Shown here one piece after another: positions 41,301 to 56,300 of a stretch of 64,000 nucleotides of DNA. The stretch lies in assembly GCA_964007475.1 (NCBI GenBank), contig OZ023273.1, positions 21,377,557 to 21,441,556 of the forward strand. The letters are read 5' to 3'. This DNA comes from Hybos culiciformis (Eukaryota > Arthropoda > Insecta > Diptera > Hybotidae). Within the stretch, counting starts at the first letter, position 1. Each line of letters starts with the position of its first letter. The notes beneath the pieces were generated by a model, which ran no database searches, was not told where the DNA came from, and worked only from the letters and a program-made list of their open reading frames with translations. The translations under genes and the position numbers were made by a program.

Positions 41301-44300
41301 TATGCAAAACTAATTTAAAAATTTCAAACAATGTACCGTACAAATATTACTAATGATGTGCTGCTTTGGTACATTATAAACATTATACTCGACATTATAA
41401 TATAGTTGTAAAAATTAAAAGAGCACTCTATTATTTGATATTTTGGTAATCACATTACATCCTTTTTTATTCGTTAAATAAACTTATGCTCAAAAAGTTT
41501 TCATATGTTGAAGTCAACCTTATTAATACATGATGTAGACGAGTTGAATGTTCACTCAACTGGTCTTTCAACACAATATAACCAGATTGAAAAACTTGTT
41601 GAAAAAATCTGTCAAGTTTTAAAAAAATACAGCACGTCTATTTCACGCTTTAGAAAATTATAATTACACCTAATTCTGTTTTTACACGGTCTTTTTTTAC
41701 ACGGTTTTGATTTAACACGGTCTAGAAAAGAAGCCTTTTCAAAGAAATTTTAACGAAAAATATTTTTATTAACCGTAATTGTTTAGAATTTTCATGTCTT
41801 TTTTTACACGGTTTTTTCTGGAACGTATCTACCGTGTAAAAACAGAATTAGGTGTATTATAATAATTATACATAAAATACCCTAATAAAATCCAGCACGT
41901 TTATTTCATACTTTAGAAAATTATATTATATTATGCACCATGAGGGCAATCGTATTGTCGTTTCGTTATCTTACTGCGGCAGGCTGCGTTTTCGGTTGCG
42001 AGTTCGATTCTCATCTCGCCGGTGTAAGTTTCAATTAAAATACCAATTTTTTTGTTATTGTAAATATAATTTCATTATCTGCTTATATTCAAAGATAATA
42101 TAGAAGAACACGTTAATGTAACTATTTTTTTTTAAACAATTAGAGCATACTAATTATAATCAAATTAATATTGTTTTAAAAAAAATCTCGAATTTTGGGT
42201 TCATGATTTACTTTTATTATTAATTTATTTTTTCTTTTTTTTTTATTATAACAGCATAAAAATATTTTCTCAACAGGGGTTCTGAGGAAGGTTATGGTTA
42301 ATTGGCTAATAGATTGGGTAGTAGATTAATTTTAATTAATCTAAGTATTTATGTAATAGGAAAGATTGAATAATAATTAAGATATAAAAGTCTGTCTTTC
42401 AAAGGTAAATGTTAAAAAGTTAAGAAATTCAGGTCAAATGCTAAAATTTCTATCAAGTGAATTTATAAGTTTCAATTTTAGATACAAATTTATTACTGGT
42501 CTAATTTAGACTCAATTATACACTTAATAAATTAAAAACCTCAGACAGCTCAAATTTGTATGGAATTATACCTCTCTATTTCATATACTTCTTTAAGTCA
42601 TACATACACCTTCATAATTCATGCATTCACAAGAAACCTGTGTACATCATACATACAAAAATTAATTTTTAAAAAGTTCACTGAATAAAAAATCATTTAC
42701 AATATAAATAAGTATTTAGATATTTTTGTAAATTTTCGTACAAGTTACAGGTAAATGATGTAAATTCGGATTATTTTTTCAGTTTCATAGTTAAGTACAT
42801 TATTATTATAATTTTTTTTTCAAGACACAGAAAAACAATTTTTTTCATTGTAATAAAATTATTTTCTAACGTAAAACTTTTTGAATTTGAAATAAAAATA
42901 AAGGAATTCGAAAAAATAGGAAAAAATAATAAAATAATAAAGTTTGATGAAATCGAGGATGAAATAAATATTTTGGGAATTGGAAGCAAAAAAAAAAATT
43001 AAAAGTACTTTAATTGTTTTTATTTAAATTTTGCTTAGTTTTTTTTTTCAGTGAATATAGAAAAAATATGTCATTTAAAAAAATTACCCTTCTAATTCCT
43101 ATAACCTCTATAAGTCAAACTTTTCTCTGCCCCTTGGATAGTATGAGTTATATACTTATAGGTTTAAAATTAAATATTATTATCTTTTTTAAATTATACA
43201 TAATGTAGGTATTTAAGAAAACACTGGTAGGATATTTATGTAAATAATAAAATTTTATTTTAAAATTTATCGCCTGACATTATTTATTGTTAGTATTTCA
43301 TTTTTTTATTATTATAAAAATATAAGCAATATAATTCAAAATCCGGAAACGGAAAACCGTATAAAAAATATAATTGCTAACTAGACCTTCATGAAGTTGT
43401 TTTAATAAATACATATAACATACATTAATATACATATCTTCATATGAATACCTTCAATGTCCTTTGTCTTATACATACTTATGCAACCAAACATTGTTGT
43501 TCTTTAAAACTTGGAGAATTTTTTATTATTAAATAAAGTGGCGGTACATTACTTCGTTGTTTTTTTTGAAAAAAAAACATAAATAAAATATAAAAGGATT
43601 AATACCAATGCTGCTATACACAGACACATAGGACCAGAGAGAGCTTCAGTGGGGCCCAGGCCAAATAATATTTCGGACGCTCTGCTTGAATTTATTTTAA
43701 ATTTTTTTTTATTAAGTTTTGTAAAATTATTCTTTGAATAATGAAAATTAAAACCCTTGTCAGAGTAAAAATATTTTAGTAAATTTGGCTTAGTATTTAA
43801 AAGTTAAAAAGATGTACAACAGAACCTTATAAATGAAACTCGTTCTTCATATTTCGATTCAAAATAATTTCGCCTCTAATATTGTTTTAAGTTCTTTAAA
43901 TCGACCTCTATTTAAACTTCATTCAAGCCCTAGTTTTAATCCTTGGTAGAAATCGAAGTCTAAACATTTTTCTTAAACTCTTTCAATTTATAAATTCTTA
44001 TAAGTTTTTTTTTTATTTAAATCCATTTTGAGTCCAATTCGAAATTTAGCACACAATCGAGAGCATAAATAATTTTCAAAGTGCTGGGGCCCGCGGCACT
44101 CCTGGCCTCTCCTCTATCTGGGCCTGGACAGACACAAATACATAGCAGAAGTAGACGGTCGTCATAATGTCGAACAATTTTTTCATTTGCTATAAAATTA
44201 TAAAATTACATGTTATAATATTATTATGTATTATGTGGATATACTAGATTTAAAATAAAATGTTTGTGTTTTCATTTAAAATTTTTAAATAAAATTACAG

Positions 44301-47300
44301 TTTAAGATTTTAATTTTACTAACATTCTAGGGGTTTTCGCGTTATAGCGCTATGTATAAAAATCTGTGGGTCGTATAACCATAATTTTTATTTGGCATAA
44401 TAAATCTCCTTTATCGAATCTAATAAATTTAAGATATAAAATTGTTAAAGGCTCACTGTAAGATAATATCATTGGATATAGGACTTGGGATAATGTGGAC
44501 TGCCACTGCCACCATATTGAAAACTTAGAACTATAAGAAAAAAAATGAGAAATAATATTGAGAAAGAAAAAATGGAATCAGCTTCGAAATGCAGCCATTT
44601 AAAATGTATTCAAAATGCAAAGACCATTGCTTGCAAATTCATTTCTAAAAAAGTTTTGGGCCTAGATAAAAAACCTATGTTGATTTACTTATTGTTTTCA
44701 AAACTACATCTTATCCACTTCCTTGTTATGTAAAATTAAATGAAAGTTAAAAAACCTTAAAATTATCGCTCCCTCTTTCGAAAGTTCAGCATCCCAATAA
44801 TAATTGTTATAAAATTTGGTTTTAAAATGATTTCACTATTATTAAAAAAAAATTCCAGGAAAATCTTACCTCCAAATTTTTTTTCAGTAACAGTTTTACA
44901 TTCATTTATTTCTGAGTTTACGTACAATCAAAGATTTATTAAAAGAAAACCATGTATTTAATTATACAGTAAGTACGTATATGGAAACAAAAAAAAAAAA
45001 CAAAAGTTAATCATTTAACGCTTAAAGCGATTTAAGGTTTTTCAAAAAGACAAATTATTCTACTATAAAAAAAATAAAAGAAAAATGTACCACCTTGAAT
45101 CATTGACATTTAAATGAAATTATACATTTATTGTAGACTGACATTGTAACTTTGCAATATTTATAAAATGTGGAATAATTTTAGTTTTCTAATGTCCGCA
45201 TGAAATCGATTTAAATTTTAAGCATGAAGGTCCTCTATAAACTAGAAAATAAAGTGAATAAACAATTTTTTACTTTTTTCCTCAGTTTTTTTTTTGTCTA
45301 TCAAACAAATTTCACTTATCATCAAATAAAACAATGTGAACAGCAATCGGGTTTCCTAAAAATATTTGAAATACATTTTTTGTAGTGCAAATAAAGGTAT
45401 TAGCCTTTATTGCAAGTTTGTGTGTGAATGAAAAATTTAAAAGAGTAGGTACGTCATATGTGAGATTTTATGCATTGTTCTGATGTTCAAAAATTTTATA
45501 GTTTTCATTTTTCCAAACAAATATCTATTAAATTTTTTTTCTTAAAGGACTTTAAAACTGACCCTTAACGCAAGTTTTAAAATCATTGGGTATTTATGGA
45601 ATTAAAGTGTTATTGATTTTAAATGCAAACGAGTTGTAAAAAGTAATGTTGAAAGAATATTTTTTTTTAAATCACACTGTCGAGGGATTTGAGAATAAAT
45701 TCTTTATAATATTTTGTAACTAAGAAAATTTTATAAAAATATTAGAAATAAGTACCTATACTTACTTACTCAATAAGATTTATTATATGATCATTTATGT
45801 CATTGCCAGTACAATCTAGTACAATCTAGTATAGTTTAATTAGAAACTACTTTTATAATTATAATGATGGTATCCCAAATTAAGAATACATACTTTTTTT
45901 CAGCATTATTTTTTCTTAATGTCTGCTCCGTTTATTGCGATGATGCAATATTTCGAGCTAAAGATCTACAACTGACCCTGTTTTATGTTAACTAGGTATA
46001 TAATAAAAAAAACATAATACAAATTTAAATATCTAATTAAAATGTGTTTACCGATATTCATTAACGGATAGTTAAAAGTTTTTTTTTTGTGCAATAATAT
46101 ACATAAGTACTTTAATAGTAGTATGCGGTCGGTATAAAATATTACACAGAGAAAATTAACAAACATTTATATTGAAACATCATTGAAATTAAATGCAAAA
46201 AAAAAAACCCTTGACAAAACCTTGAAAACATTATTTGTTTGTCATCTAATCATTTTAAAATTATTTTTTTTTGAAATTATAAGATGAAAAATGTTTTTAA
46301 TCAACCACAGATTGCATTAATCTGAACAAAAATGAATACCTAATTTATAATGAAAAAATAAAATTATATTTAATTTTTTTTTTCTGTCAATGCTTTTTAT
46401 TGTGATAACTTTATAATTTAACAGTGCATTCAATGTTAATTACGTTCAAAAATATTTTTATTTTTAATTTTTTTTTTTTCTTGAATTTACTAGTTACTCA
46501 TTTAAACAAAAAATACAAAAAAAAAAGTCACTGAACTCTCTCGTTGAATTGAAAAAATTAAATTTTTCTACGCTTCAATAAATTTTGATTTTTGTTATAT
46601 TTATATAAATTTTCCTTTTTGCTTTTTTATGATAGATGTAGCAAAAAAAAAAAAAAATGAATAAAAAATGTAGCAACAAAGTTTTGGTGCTTGATAGGTC
46701 AAATATTAATCACTGGTTCAAAACATTTTTATTTAACTTAAGTATTTGAAAGTTAGAATTTGAATTAAAATTTTTTTTATTTTTTAGTTTTATTTCACAA
46801 TGAAATAATAATTAAGTTATGTATTCAATATATTTAAAAAAAAAGTCCATACATAAATAACTACAACAAGTTTCCGTTTTTAGGGTTAAATTCCATAGTC
46901 AAATACATTATAGGAAATATTGTTACAATGCAAAAAAAAATAGTGATTTTAAACATTTTGTAGAAAAAATTTCTTATTGAATAGATCATTGACGCTGTTT
47001 TGTGAGTCTTTGTTCGTCTAAAGTAAATGAAAGTGCCTCCAGATCTCCAGATCTTACCTAAAACTGGGACAAAATTCTAATTCTAAGTATTTTTATTTTT
47101 GGAATGACACGATTTGACAGTAAAAACCCTAAAATGAAAATCAATTCTTCAAAAAAAAAAGTCCCCACAAAAACTTTAGTTTTGCAACTACTTTTAAGTT
47201 GGTCTCTAATTTTAAAATTTATTGAAAAAAAAAGAAATGTGGATTGGAAATTTTTTTTTTATTAAAATTTAAATATTTTATTTATTTAACCCATTTAACC

Positions 47301-50300
47301 ATTTCAATTTTCTGAGTTGTAAAACTATACTAAATCTCAAAATCAATATATTAAAAAATACATAAAAAATTAAATTCTATTTTATTCGAAGGACTGGAGT
47401 TTTTCTTAAGCCGGGATGTCGTTAAAACAGAATTTAGCAACAGAAACAATCCCATACATTTGAACAGAATAATTTATTCTGCGACAGAATTTTACAACAG
47501 AATTTAGCGACAGAAAAATTCATTCTGTGCACAGAATTTGAATAACCTCATACGAGGTTATTATCTGTTTCTGTTGCCAGAATGTCAATTGAATTTAATT
47601 AAATAAAAAATACATTTTTCTGTACCTGATTCTGTTCTGTTGCTAAATTCTGTTTTAACGACACCCGGGCTTTAGTAGGATATCTCGTTACTTCTGAGAC
47701 ATTTTTACTTTAATTAAGAACGGATGTCTTTGAATTCAGATTTGCTAATAAAGTTAAAAGCATTGCACCTACATCCTTTGTAAGAAAATTTTAGCAATTG
47801 TTGCAACCAAATACCCATAATTTTACATAAAAATTGTAATAATATATTAGCATACTTATATAACAACCCTGTGAATCGTTATATAACTATTTTAAATTCC
47901 AAAAAATTATCAACTTCTTCCAATGTTCTGTCCGTGTTTATAATCCCTACTAATCGCTATCTATTCTAAGAATGCTTCTTTCTCTAAAAATAGTCGTTTA
48001 AACTTTTATTTATTTCTCACCCGAATATGAACTTAATGTAAAACATTCAAAATTTTTAAGCACTTTGATCACCGATGATGCGAATGTAAGTTTAACCCGG
48101 TTTAACCATTGATTAAGAATACTAAAAAGATTATCAGTATGAACAACGATTGTACAGTTCTTTTTTGTATACCTATTTTGTTGTACTAACACTTTCACAT
48201 AAAAATACAAAAAAAAATTTATGAAACTGATAATCCGTTTAGTATTCTTAATTAATGGTTTAACTAAAATAAATGAATTAAATCATTACATTTGACCGCA
48301 ATCGATAAGTTCTCAAATTATATTCTAATTTCAATAGATAAAATTTATTTTTTAAATTTAATTTACCTATTTATTTTTCGGATTAATGTTTAGAAGACAT
48401 GTTATGAAAATCTCAAAAATACTATTATTTGCAAAACTCAAACTTAGTCTCAAAACACTATTATTTAATAATAACTATTACATATTATACCATACATATT
48501 AAATTTCATTATATTTATTTCATCAAAAATAATATCGTGCCTTAAAATGTTACGTTTTTTTTACGTATTTTACATATTTTATGCATTTATGTCTGAAAAT
48601 ATGATTGTGGCCTCTTGAACGAAATAAGGAAAATGAAATTATATATTCTTTGGTAAATGGTTCTTTTAGGGGGAAATGCACATTCAGTGTTATGTTTTTT
48701 TTGCTGATTTTGCAAAATAACCGCACAAACAATAAAGTGTCTGAAAAAAAAAATATTGTCTGTGTTAATGATAATGTTTAACAAAAGATGACCTCTTTTT
48801 GTCCTGATCTAGCTAAGATGGTTGTCTTTAAATATTTTGTAAATAAATATCATGAAAATTAACTTAACTCTGTATATATATAGGGATACAGGGTAGATAA
48901 TATAGATATAAGTAATTTTTTTAATCAACTTATTATTGTTTCTGCGCTCAGATCCACCAAAAATGATAGATGATTAATTAAAAAAGCGGTAATTCTTTCG
49001 ACCTCCTTTCTAATCTAACTTACATAACATATTGTTATATACATTACACATGATGACGTTAATTAATTATAATTTTGTTTAAGATTTAACAAAGATTCAA
49101 TTTAAAAACATTAAAGGAACTTATATGTTTTTGAATAAACTATTAAAAAACTTTGCTATTTCAAAATTCAAAATATATACTTAACTAGAAAAAGATTTAA
49201 GATGATATGGCACACAACATAAAAATCCTTTAATTTATTACGAATGATAAAATTATCGTACAAATCACCTTCTAATCTAATAATTAAAAATGAAAATTCT
49301 CTTTCTGTTGTCTTCAGCCACGTTTAATTCGCTGGATCAATTTGGCTGAAATTTTAAAATTAAGTAGTCTAGGGACTGGAGATGGTTATAAAAAAAAAAT
49401 GGTTTTAAAATTTAGTTTTATTTAAATATACACAAAACTTTATATTTAAAAATATACACAAAAGCTTATTTGCCACTCAAAATAGAACAGAACACATTGC
49501 GATTATAATAAGTGCACTGTTCTTAAAAATTAATATCTAACTTTTCGAAATTACAGCAAGCCACTTACACAGTAACATCACTAACCTGCTTAAAATTTTA
49601 ATAATTAAGCACAACGCGCTTTTGGTCTATTCAATTGACAATATGGTTCCGAATTGACGTATTGATTTAATTTCTTGATATGTATACTTCAACTGGTTTA
49701 ATATTAAATATTACATTAATTCATTATTATTATTTCATTACCTGTGCAAACGTTAAAAGTAAGAACAACATATTTTACATAAGCAACATTTTTATTATAA
49801 TTTGCGTAATAACATATTTTTTTATGGGATTTATTGAAAATATACAAAATACAAAAATAAACATAAGTAATCCTATTTTATAACTTATTAAATGTCTAGT
49901 CAAAGACCTTTTAAGCGATTTTCCTTCTTGAAACATTTTCTAAATACTTAGAGAATAGTGTCATTATAATGAATGACATTTGTAGTTATTTTTTGTGATC
50001 GTAAGTATGCATAAAAACTTAAAGGAAAACTCTGAAAATAAAAACTTTTCTCATATTATTATTATATTTTGTTTTAATATATTGTTGTATTAATATTATG
50101 TTCTTTTTATTTATGTACAATGTACATACCTACATATTCGTATAATATTATTATTTACTAGCTATACGTATGAATGTGTCTTTGCTTTTGGCAAATAAAG
50201 GTTGAAAAAAAAAATCTATTTCGCAATTTGCTTATAAGTCTTCTTCATTGTTAGTGGTGTCAAATGTTTTCCGACTATAGTGGAAAAAAGGAAAATTCTA

Positions 50301-53300
50301 TTTTAGGATAATTAAAAAGAGGAATTAAAAAAACAGTGTATATTACAAATCGCACACTGAGAGGAATACTGTAGTAATTTAAAAAAAGGATTTCCTATTA
50401 TATTTTATGTCCTCTTTTAAATAGAATCGTGTATGTCGGAACTTCTATCGCTTACTGTTGTTAGCTGTTTAGCCAACAACAGTTTTTTGTTTAACAAAAA
50501 AAAGTAGGTGCATTTCTGTTAGAAAAAGGACCTTTGTATGGAGTTTTGGAAGTTACGACAGCTCTCTTTTCAGTGCGATATTTAAAGTAATTTTGAAATG
50601 AGAATTGTTAACGAAATTTACAAATAAAACAATTATTTTAGAGGTGAATTCTTGTGATGAAAATCAATAAGACATGTCAAGAAGGTCAATTTGATTAAAT
50701 CTAAGGAAGTAGCTGATTAATTCGGTACAAATTGAATTCGCCTTCACCTTCCTGCTATACATATTACGAAAAATTCTGTGCTTTGAATACTTCTGAATAA
50801 TCATTTTTTTTTTAAATTATCCTTACAATTAAAAAAAGTAAAAAGTATTAGTTAGAAAACCGATTATGAGATATAATTGACCCATTTTTTTGTTTTTAAA
50901 ATAAGCTATTTCATGCTAACATAATTAAAATTAAATTTTTAAAAGTGCGTGATAATAAATTATGAATTTTATTATATAAAAAGAAAAGCAACAAAAATAA
51001 TAGTAACATATTTCGTTTTGTTTTATTTAATTTTTATTTTTATTTCATTACTTCAGCAAACAAATATGGTTTCTCTATCTACGGCTGCTAAAAAAATAAT
51101 GAACTAACATTTTTTTTTATTATTTGAAAATTATTTTGCAGCAAATTTCAAATTTTTTAATAAGTGCAGCGTAAAAATAACTTACTTATTGATAAATTAT
51201 TTCAAATTTTAACTTGGAATAAGATGAATTTTGGTATACAAAAAATAAATTATAGTAATTTTTTTAATCAATTTTGTTGAGTCTACCTTTTTTTTTTAAA
51301 TATTAAGATTATACGAATTGGAAACATTAAATTATTTTTCTGTTGTAAATCAAAATTCTAATTCATTGTTTGAATAATATGTAATGTAAGCATTTGAAAT
51401 ATATATCAGCTGATTCATAAAACAACATATGCGGTAACAATTATTTATAAATGTTATAATTAAATGAAAAACCATAAACCAGTTTTTTTTAATTTTTTCT
51501 TTTCATGTAATTATATTAACTTCTTACCTATATGTTAAAATTGCAATTTCTTTACGGCTGTGAAAATAAAGTACAATTATTAATGTGTGAAAATTATAAA
51601 CTTTAATAAAGTCTATAAATTTATTTCGATATAGTATATAATATATTATGTTTTATTATGTAAACATTTTTATATTTTATAGATAATTAAAATTTAAAAA
51701 ATATTATTTATTTCAGAACTGATGGCTCAGAATCTCCTATATTAGCAGAAGCTGATACAGATGGAAACGAGAAACCTAGGATTAAATATGGTGAATTAGT
51801 TATACTGGGGTGAGTTTTTTATTTTTTGACATACTTAGGATGTATTAAATATTAAAAATACTTAATACTGCTAATATAAGTTAAATTTCGTGTTGTGTTA
51901 ATGCTACTGCAGATGCTAACAACAATATATTTTCATTAATATGTAAATACGTTATATGAATAAGATCCAAAAATACTTTACTCTTAAAGATCAACTCTTA
52001 TTTAAAAAATGTCTTCAATTAGAGGAAATTTTGAAGCTCATGAATATTATACGTGTACATGATATTTTCTCAGCACAATATATTATCTATTTGTGTTCGC
52101 TACACTAAATAATTCAGAATATTATAATAATATTACTTTAGTAAAATCATTAAAATTTATTTGTTAATGGAAATATTTTCAATATATAAAAAAATTCAAA
52201 GCTTTGAAAATACTTTATTATTGAAAGTGAAAGTTAAAATAAATAAGCAGTTAGATTTTTATCTACAGACATAACGTTGTTAAGTTCAATTAAGCTAATG
52301 GATTTTACTCAAAAGAAATGCATTTATTTCCTTATCAAAAGTTAATAACTAATTAAAAAAAAAAGCAATTATTATTACTTACGTATGTGACTAATTATTA
52401 CATTTTCGGCAATTTAATTACTTTGTTTTAATTACCACTTAACCCTTTTTGTTTTACTGATAATTTTAATTTTATTTATATTTAAAAAATAAATTGAGCA
52501 TTAAATTATCTTAAAATTATTAAATTTTCTTTAAATAAGAAGTAAACTGTTTTTGTACATTAGACTTTATGTAGTAAAAGATACTTTGAGAAAACCCATT
52601 GATATAATTAAGAAGCATTGCGGGTCAAAAGGAGAACTTACGAGGATTGTATTTGAAAATTTAAAAATTTCTTTGATCCACATCGTTCGCTTATCATAAA
52701 ATTAGGGAAAAGAAATGTATTTGTCGAGATCATAAACTTTTAATTTATGTCTTAATGCTTTACATTAAGTTTTCTTGACATTATAAACTAATCTTTTATA
52801 TCATTAATTTCACTGCTGCTTAAAATGTCATATAATTATAGTTTGGAACGAATTTATTTACATTTATAAAAATAAAATGAAAATGCCTAATGGAATTAAA
52901 TTGATGGAAAATAGTTGATAAATAAATATGTTTAAATTTAGAAATTTATATCTACAAAGTTTTAAATTATTTTGTGTAGTTATATAATACATATTATATA
53001 CGAGGTTTACCCTTTATTTTTTCTTATTCTGCGGATAAAATCAATGCAGTTGAATCAAGTAACCTTGAAAATAGTCTAATTATATGAAAATATATGATCT
53101 TATGCTAAACATAATTCATAGCTAACATTGGTTTTAAATTTCAGCACGCGACGGGCCGACCTATGCAGCTAGTCAAAATAATATTGATCGTATTTACTAT
53201 TTTTTTAAAACCAAAAATTTAGCTTTGTAAGCATGATTAAAAAAATTCCAATTTAAAATAAATTTTTGAATTTATATACAATAAAATTAAAATCCGTTAA

Positions 53301-56300
53301 TTAACCAACAGTGACCATTAAAAGTTCAACATGATGTAGGTACTTGTAATATAATTCTTCATTCGCTCATTGAATTCCCAGAACAAAAAAGCAATCATTT
53401 TTTCCGTTGTTGTAAGTTTGTGCACAACTGGTATTTTGGCTCTGCACAACTGGTATGCTTGTGCACAACTGGTATTTTGGCGCGAATTTCGGCCCTGTAC
53501 AATTAGTATGTCTCTGCACAAGTGGTCAAAATGTTTGCACAAGTGGTTGCACTACTGGTTCAAATTTGACAGTATGGAAAAAAAATGTCTGCACAACTAA
53601 CACTTACCCCATATGTCAATTAGAGGAACTTAAATAAAAAAGCAATCCTCGGAAGTGTCCAAGAATTCGGACTTGGGGCTGAAAATGGAATTCGTTGAAA
53701 ATTGGTGGTAAATGAATAGATGTTGATTGAAGGAGTCTATGAAAAGTTTTTAGCCAAGAACTGAGGGCTGAAAGCGGATTTCAATTAAAATTAGTACACC
53801 TAGAAGTACCATTCTATTTTTTTTCACAGTACGTAACGTACATTTATAAACTTATTCGATGAAAAAATTAGAATTTATTTTTTCGCTTGACATGAATAGT
53901 ATATTGAAAATTAAAAGTCGTCCTCTCGTATTTTATAATTAGATTTTCTTCGTTTTCTTCGCACGTGGCATTTTAGTGGTGCATTCACCACACATACAAT
54001 AATTATTTTTCTGCAGGCTATATTTTTTCTTTTTTTTATATGATATTATATAAAATAGAATCTATGAATAGAAAGATATCTGTTTCTTGTATTTTAAAAA
54101 TATTTATAAATTTTGTTTAATGTCACATTCAACTTTATAATTTTTTTTTTTAAATGTATGTATTTAAAAAGAAAAATAAATATATAAATATTTTTAGCAC
54201 ATGAATTTTTCTTTCAAGTCTTAGGAATTTGTTGCATTTTGATAAATTTCCATAGAAATTATATCGGATTAATAATTTTTTATTTATACATACTAAGTAT
54301 AATTAGAAATAAAAACAATTAATTTAAAATAAAATCAAACATCCTCAATATATGTGTATTGAATACTAGTTACTTCAAATGTGATCGCATGTATATTTTG
54401 TTAATAACACAAACAGAAAAGATATAAAGCTTGATTCAAATAAGAATGTGGTGAGCCGATAATTCAAAAAACGAATCGAGTGTTGACCGCATAATTAGTT
54501 AACAATTTATTGCTTCATGACGACTTAATTACGAGAGTTCAATTTACTATCAGAATAGATCTATTATTATGTTTAAACAATGTTGAAATATTAATCATGA
54601 ATTGGTCCTTTATCTTATTAGTTTGTTGAGTAATAATACCTTGTTCGCATTACAGGTTATAAATAGGTTAAACCTACATTCACACCTAATTGATGTTAGA
54701 TTTCACGTTTTAAAAACAAAGTGAAAAAAAATTAATAAATTAAAGTTTTATAATTTTTTGTATACTTTTTTTTTTCAATTTGAATTTGACATTGACTCAA
54801 TAATAAATAACATTTATTAACATTTTTTGGCAGTATTCATTCCCCTGACATAGGATACTATGTTTCCCTAAAAAATCCCTAAAAATCCCGTCATAAAAAA
54901 CCTAGTTGTTCAAGTACGGTCATTTTAATAATTTTTTATATGAACCAACACAGAACGAACGTAGGTTGGAGAAAAAATCTGATACTAACCTGAAGTGCGA
55001 ATCGCATATAAACGTTAATTTTTTTTCTATTTTCTATTATTTTTTATTTTTATATTTTTTTATAGTCCTTTTATGAATGAAATTGATTTTTTTCCCAAAA
55101 TTTAATTTAAAACTTCTATTTATAGATGAATTTATATGATCACTCGGAAGACGTTGAGAATAGAATTTTCGAAAAATATCTCTTAAACAAAACTGAAAAT
55201 ATTATGTTTATTGTACATAATTGAATTGTAACATTTATTTAATTACTTATTTATTAAGACCTAAGCTTATTTCCAATCTATTTCAATTACTTATTGGTAC
55301 TATTTATATAAAATATATATTTTTTTTAAATTACAGTTACAATGGATATTTACCACAAGGTGACAGAGGTAGAAGACGTTCAAAATTTGTATTATATAAA
55401 CGCACAGATCCAAATGGTGTCAAAAGATCGAAACATTATATTGTTCAATCTCCACAAACATCAAAGGCCATATTGGATGCTAAACAACATTCTATTTCAT
55501 ATACATTATCAAGAAATCAAGCAGTTATTGTTGAATATAAAGAAGATTCAGAAACAGATATGTTTCAGGTATGTTAATTCTTATTATCTTTGTTAAAATT
55601 TCAGATCGATCAGTTGAGCCTTTTTGAGATATCGTGATCACCGATAACGATTTTTTGAAAATTCTAACTGCTTGTAACCCCTTAAGCCAATCAATGTTCT
55701 CAAAATGGATTTTTATCTTAATTTATTCGTTATTTTTCAAATAAAAATAAATTTTATGTTTGTAACTGCATTCTTTTTGAAAATGCGTATATATTTAATT
55801 CCCAATTTTTCGCTGATGCGATGAAAATAATAATTTTTTTGGATTTATTTTTACTTATCAATTAAGTGACTACTATTGATTTCAATGTTTATTATTACTA
55901 TTATTACTTAGAGATATTCGATTCCTTTTTAGATTAACTTGTACTATAATTTCCACAATAATTGATCAGAACGCACAAAAAAAATTCTGGAAACAAAAAA
56001 CCCTTGATTTATATCAAAACATAATGAATAATGCTATTATGGCAACAAATCATATTAAAAATTATATTCCAAATAAATCAGAATCAGTAAGCAAAGTATG
56101 TATTCTATGATGCTAAGGAAATCAATACTAATCCTAGTAATGAGAAGAAATTTGATATTATCGTAAAAGCTATATTGTGTAGAAGTTACATAATTTTTTA
56201 TCCCTTATAAAACCTCTTCACATTGATTCGACTCTTAAGAAATAATTCTGCGATTGGGGTTTAAATGTCATAATTTTTGTCTTAAAGATTTTATGTTTTT

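Larger units (their letters stand above)
970..51716 (+). other. Pellino intron 1 (50,747 bases)
   Basis: Donor GTAAGA after 969, acceptor TTTATTTCAG before 51717. It occupies about 80% of the window and contains nearly all the mobile elements listed separately. Long first introns often hold enhancers or alternative promoters, but none can be identified here by eye. Confidence 0.9.

Noticed and set aside
42771..43208. Pair of 64-72 codon frames on opposite strands
   Set aside because: AT-driven low-complexity translations without motifs.
55342..55596. 84-codon frame overlapping Pellino exon 3
   Set aside because: Alternative-frame shadow; the true frame matches Pellino and joins its neighbours exactly.
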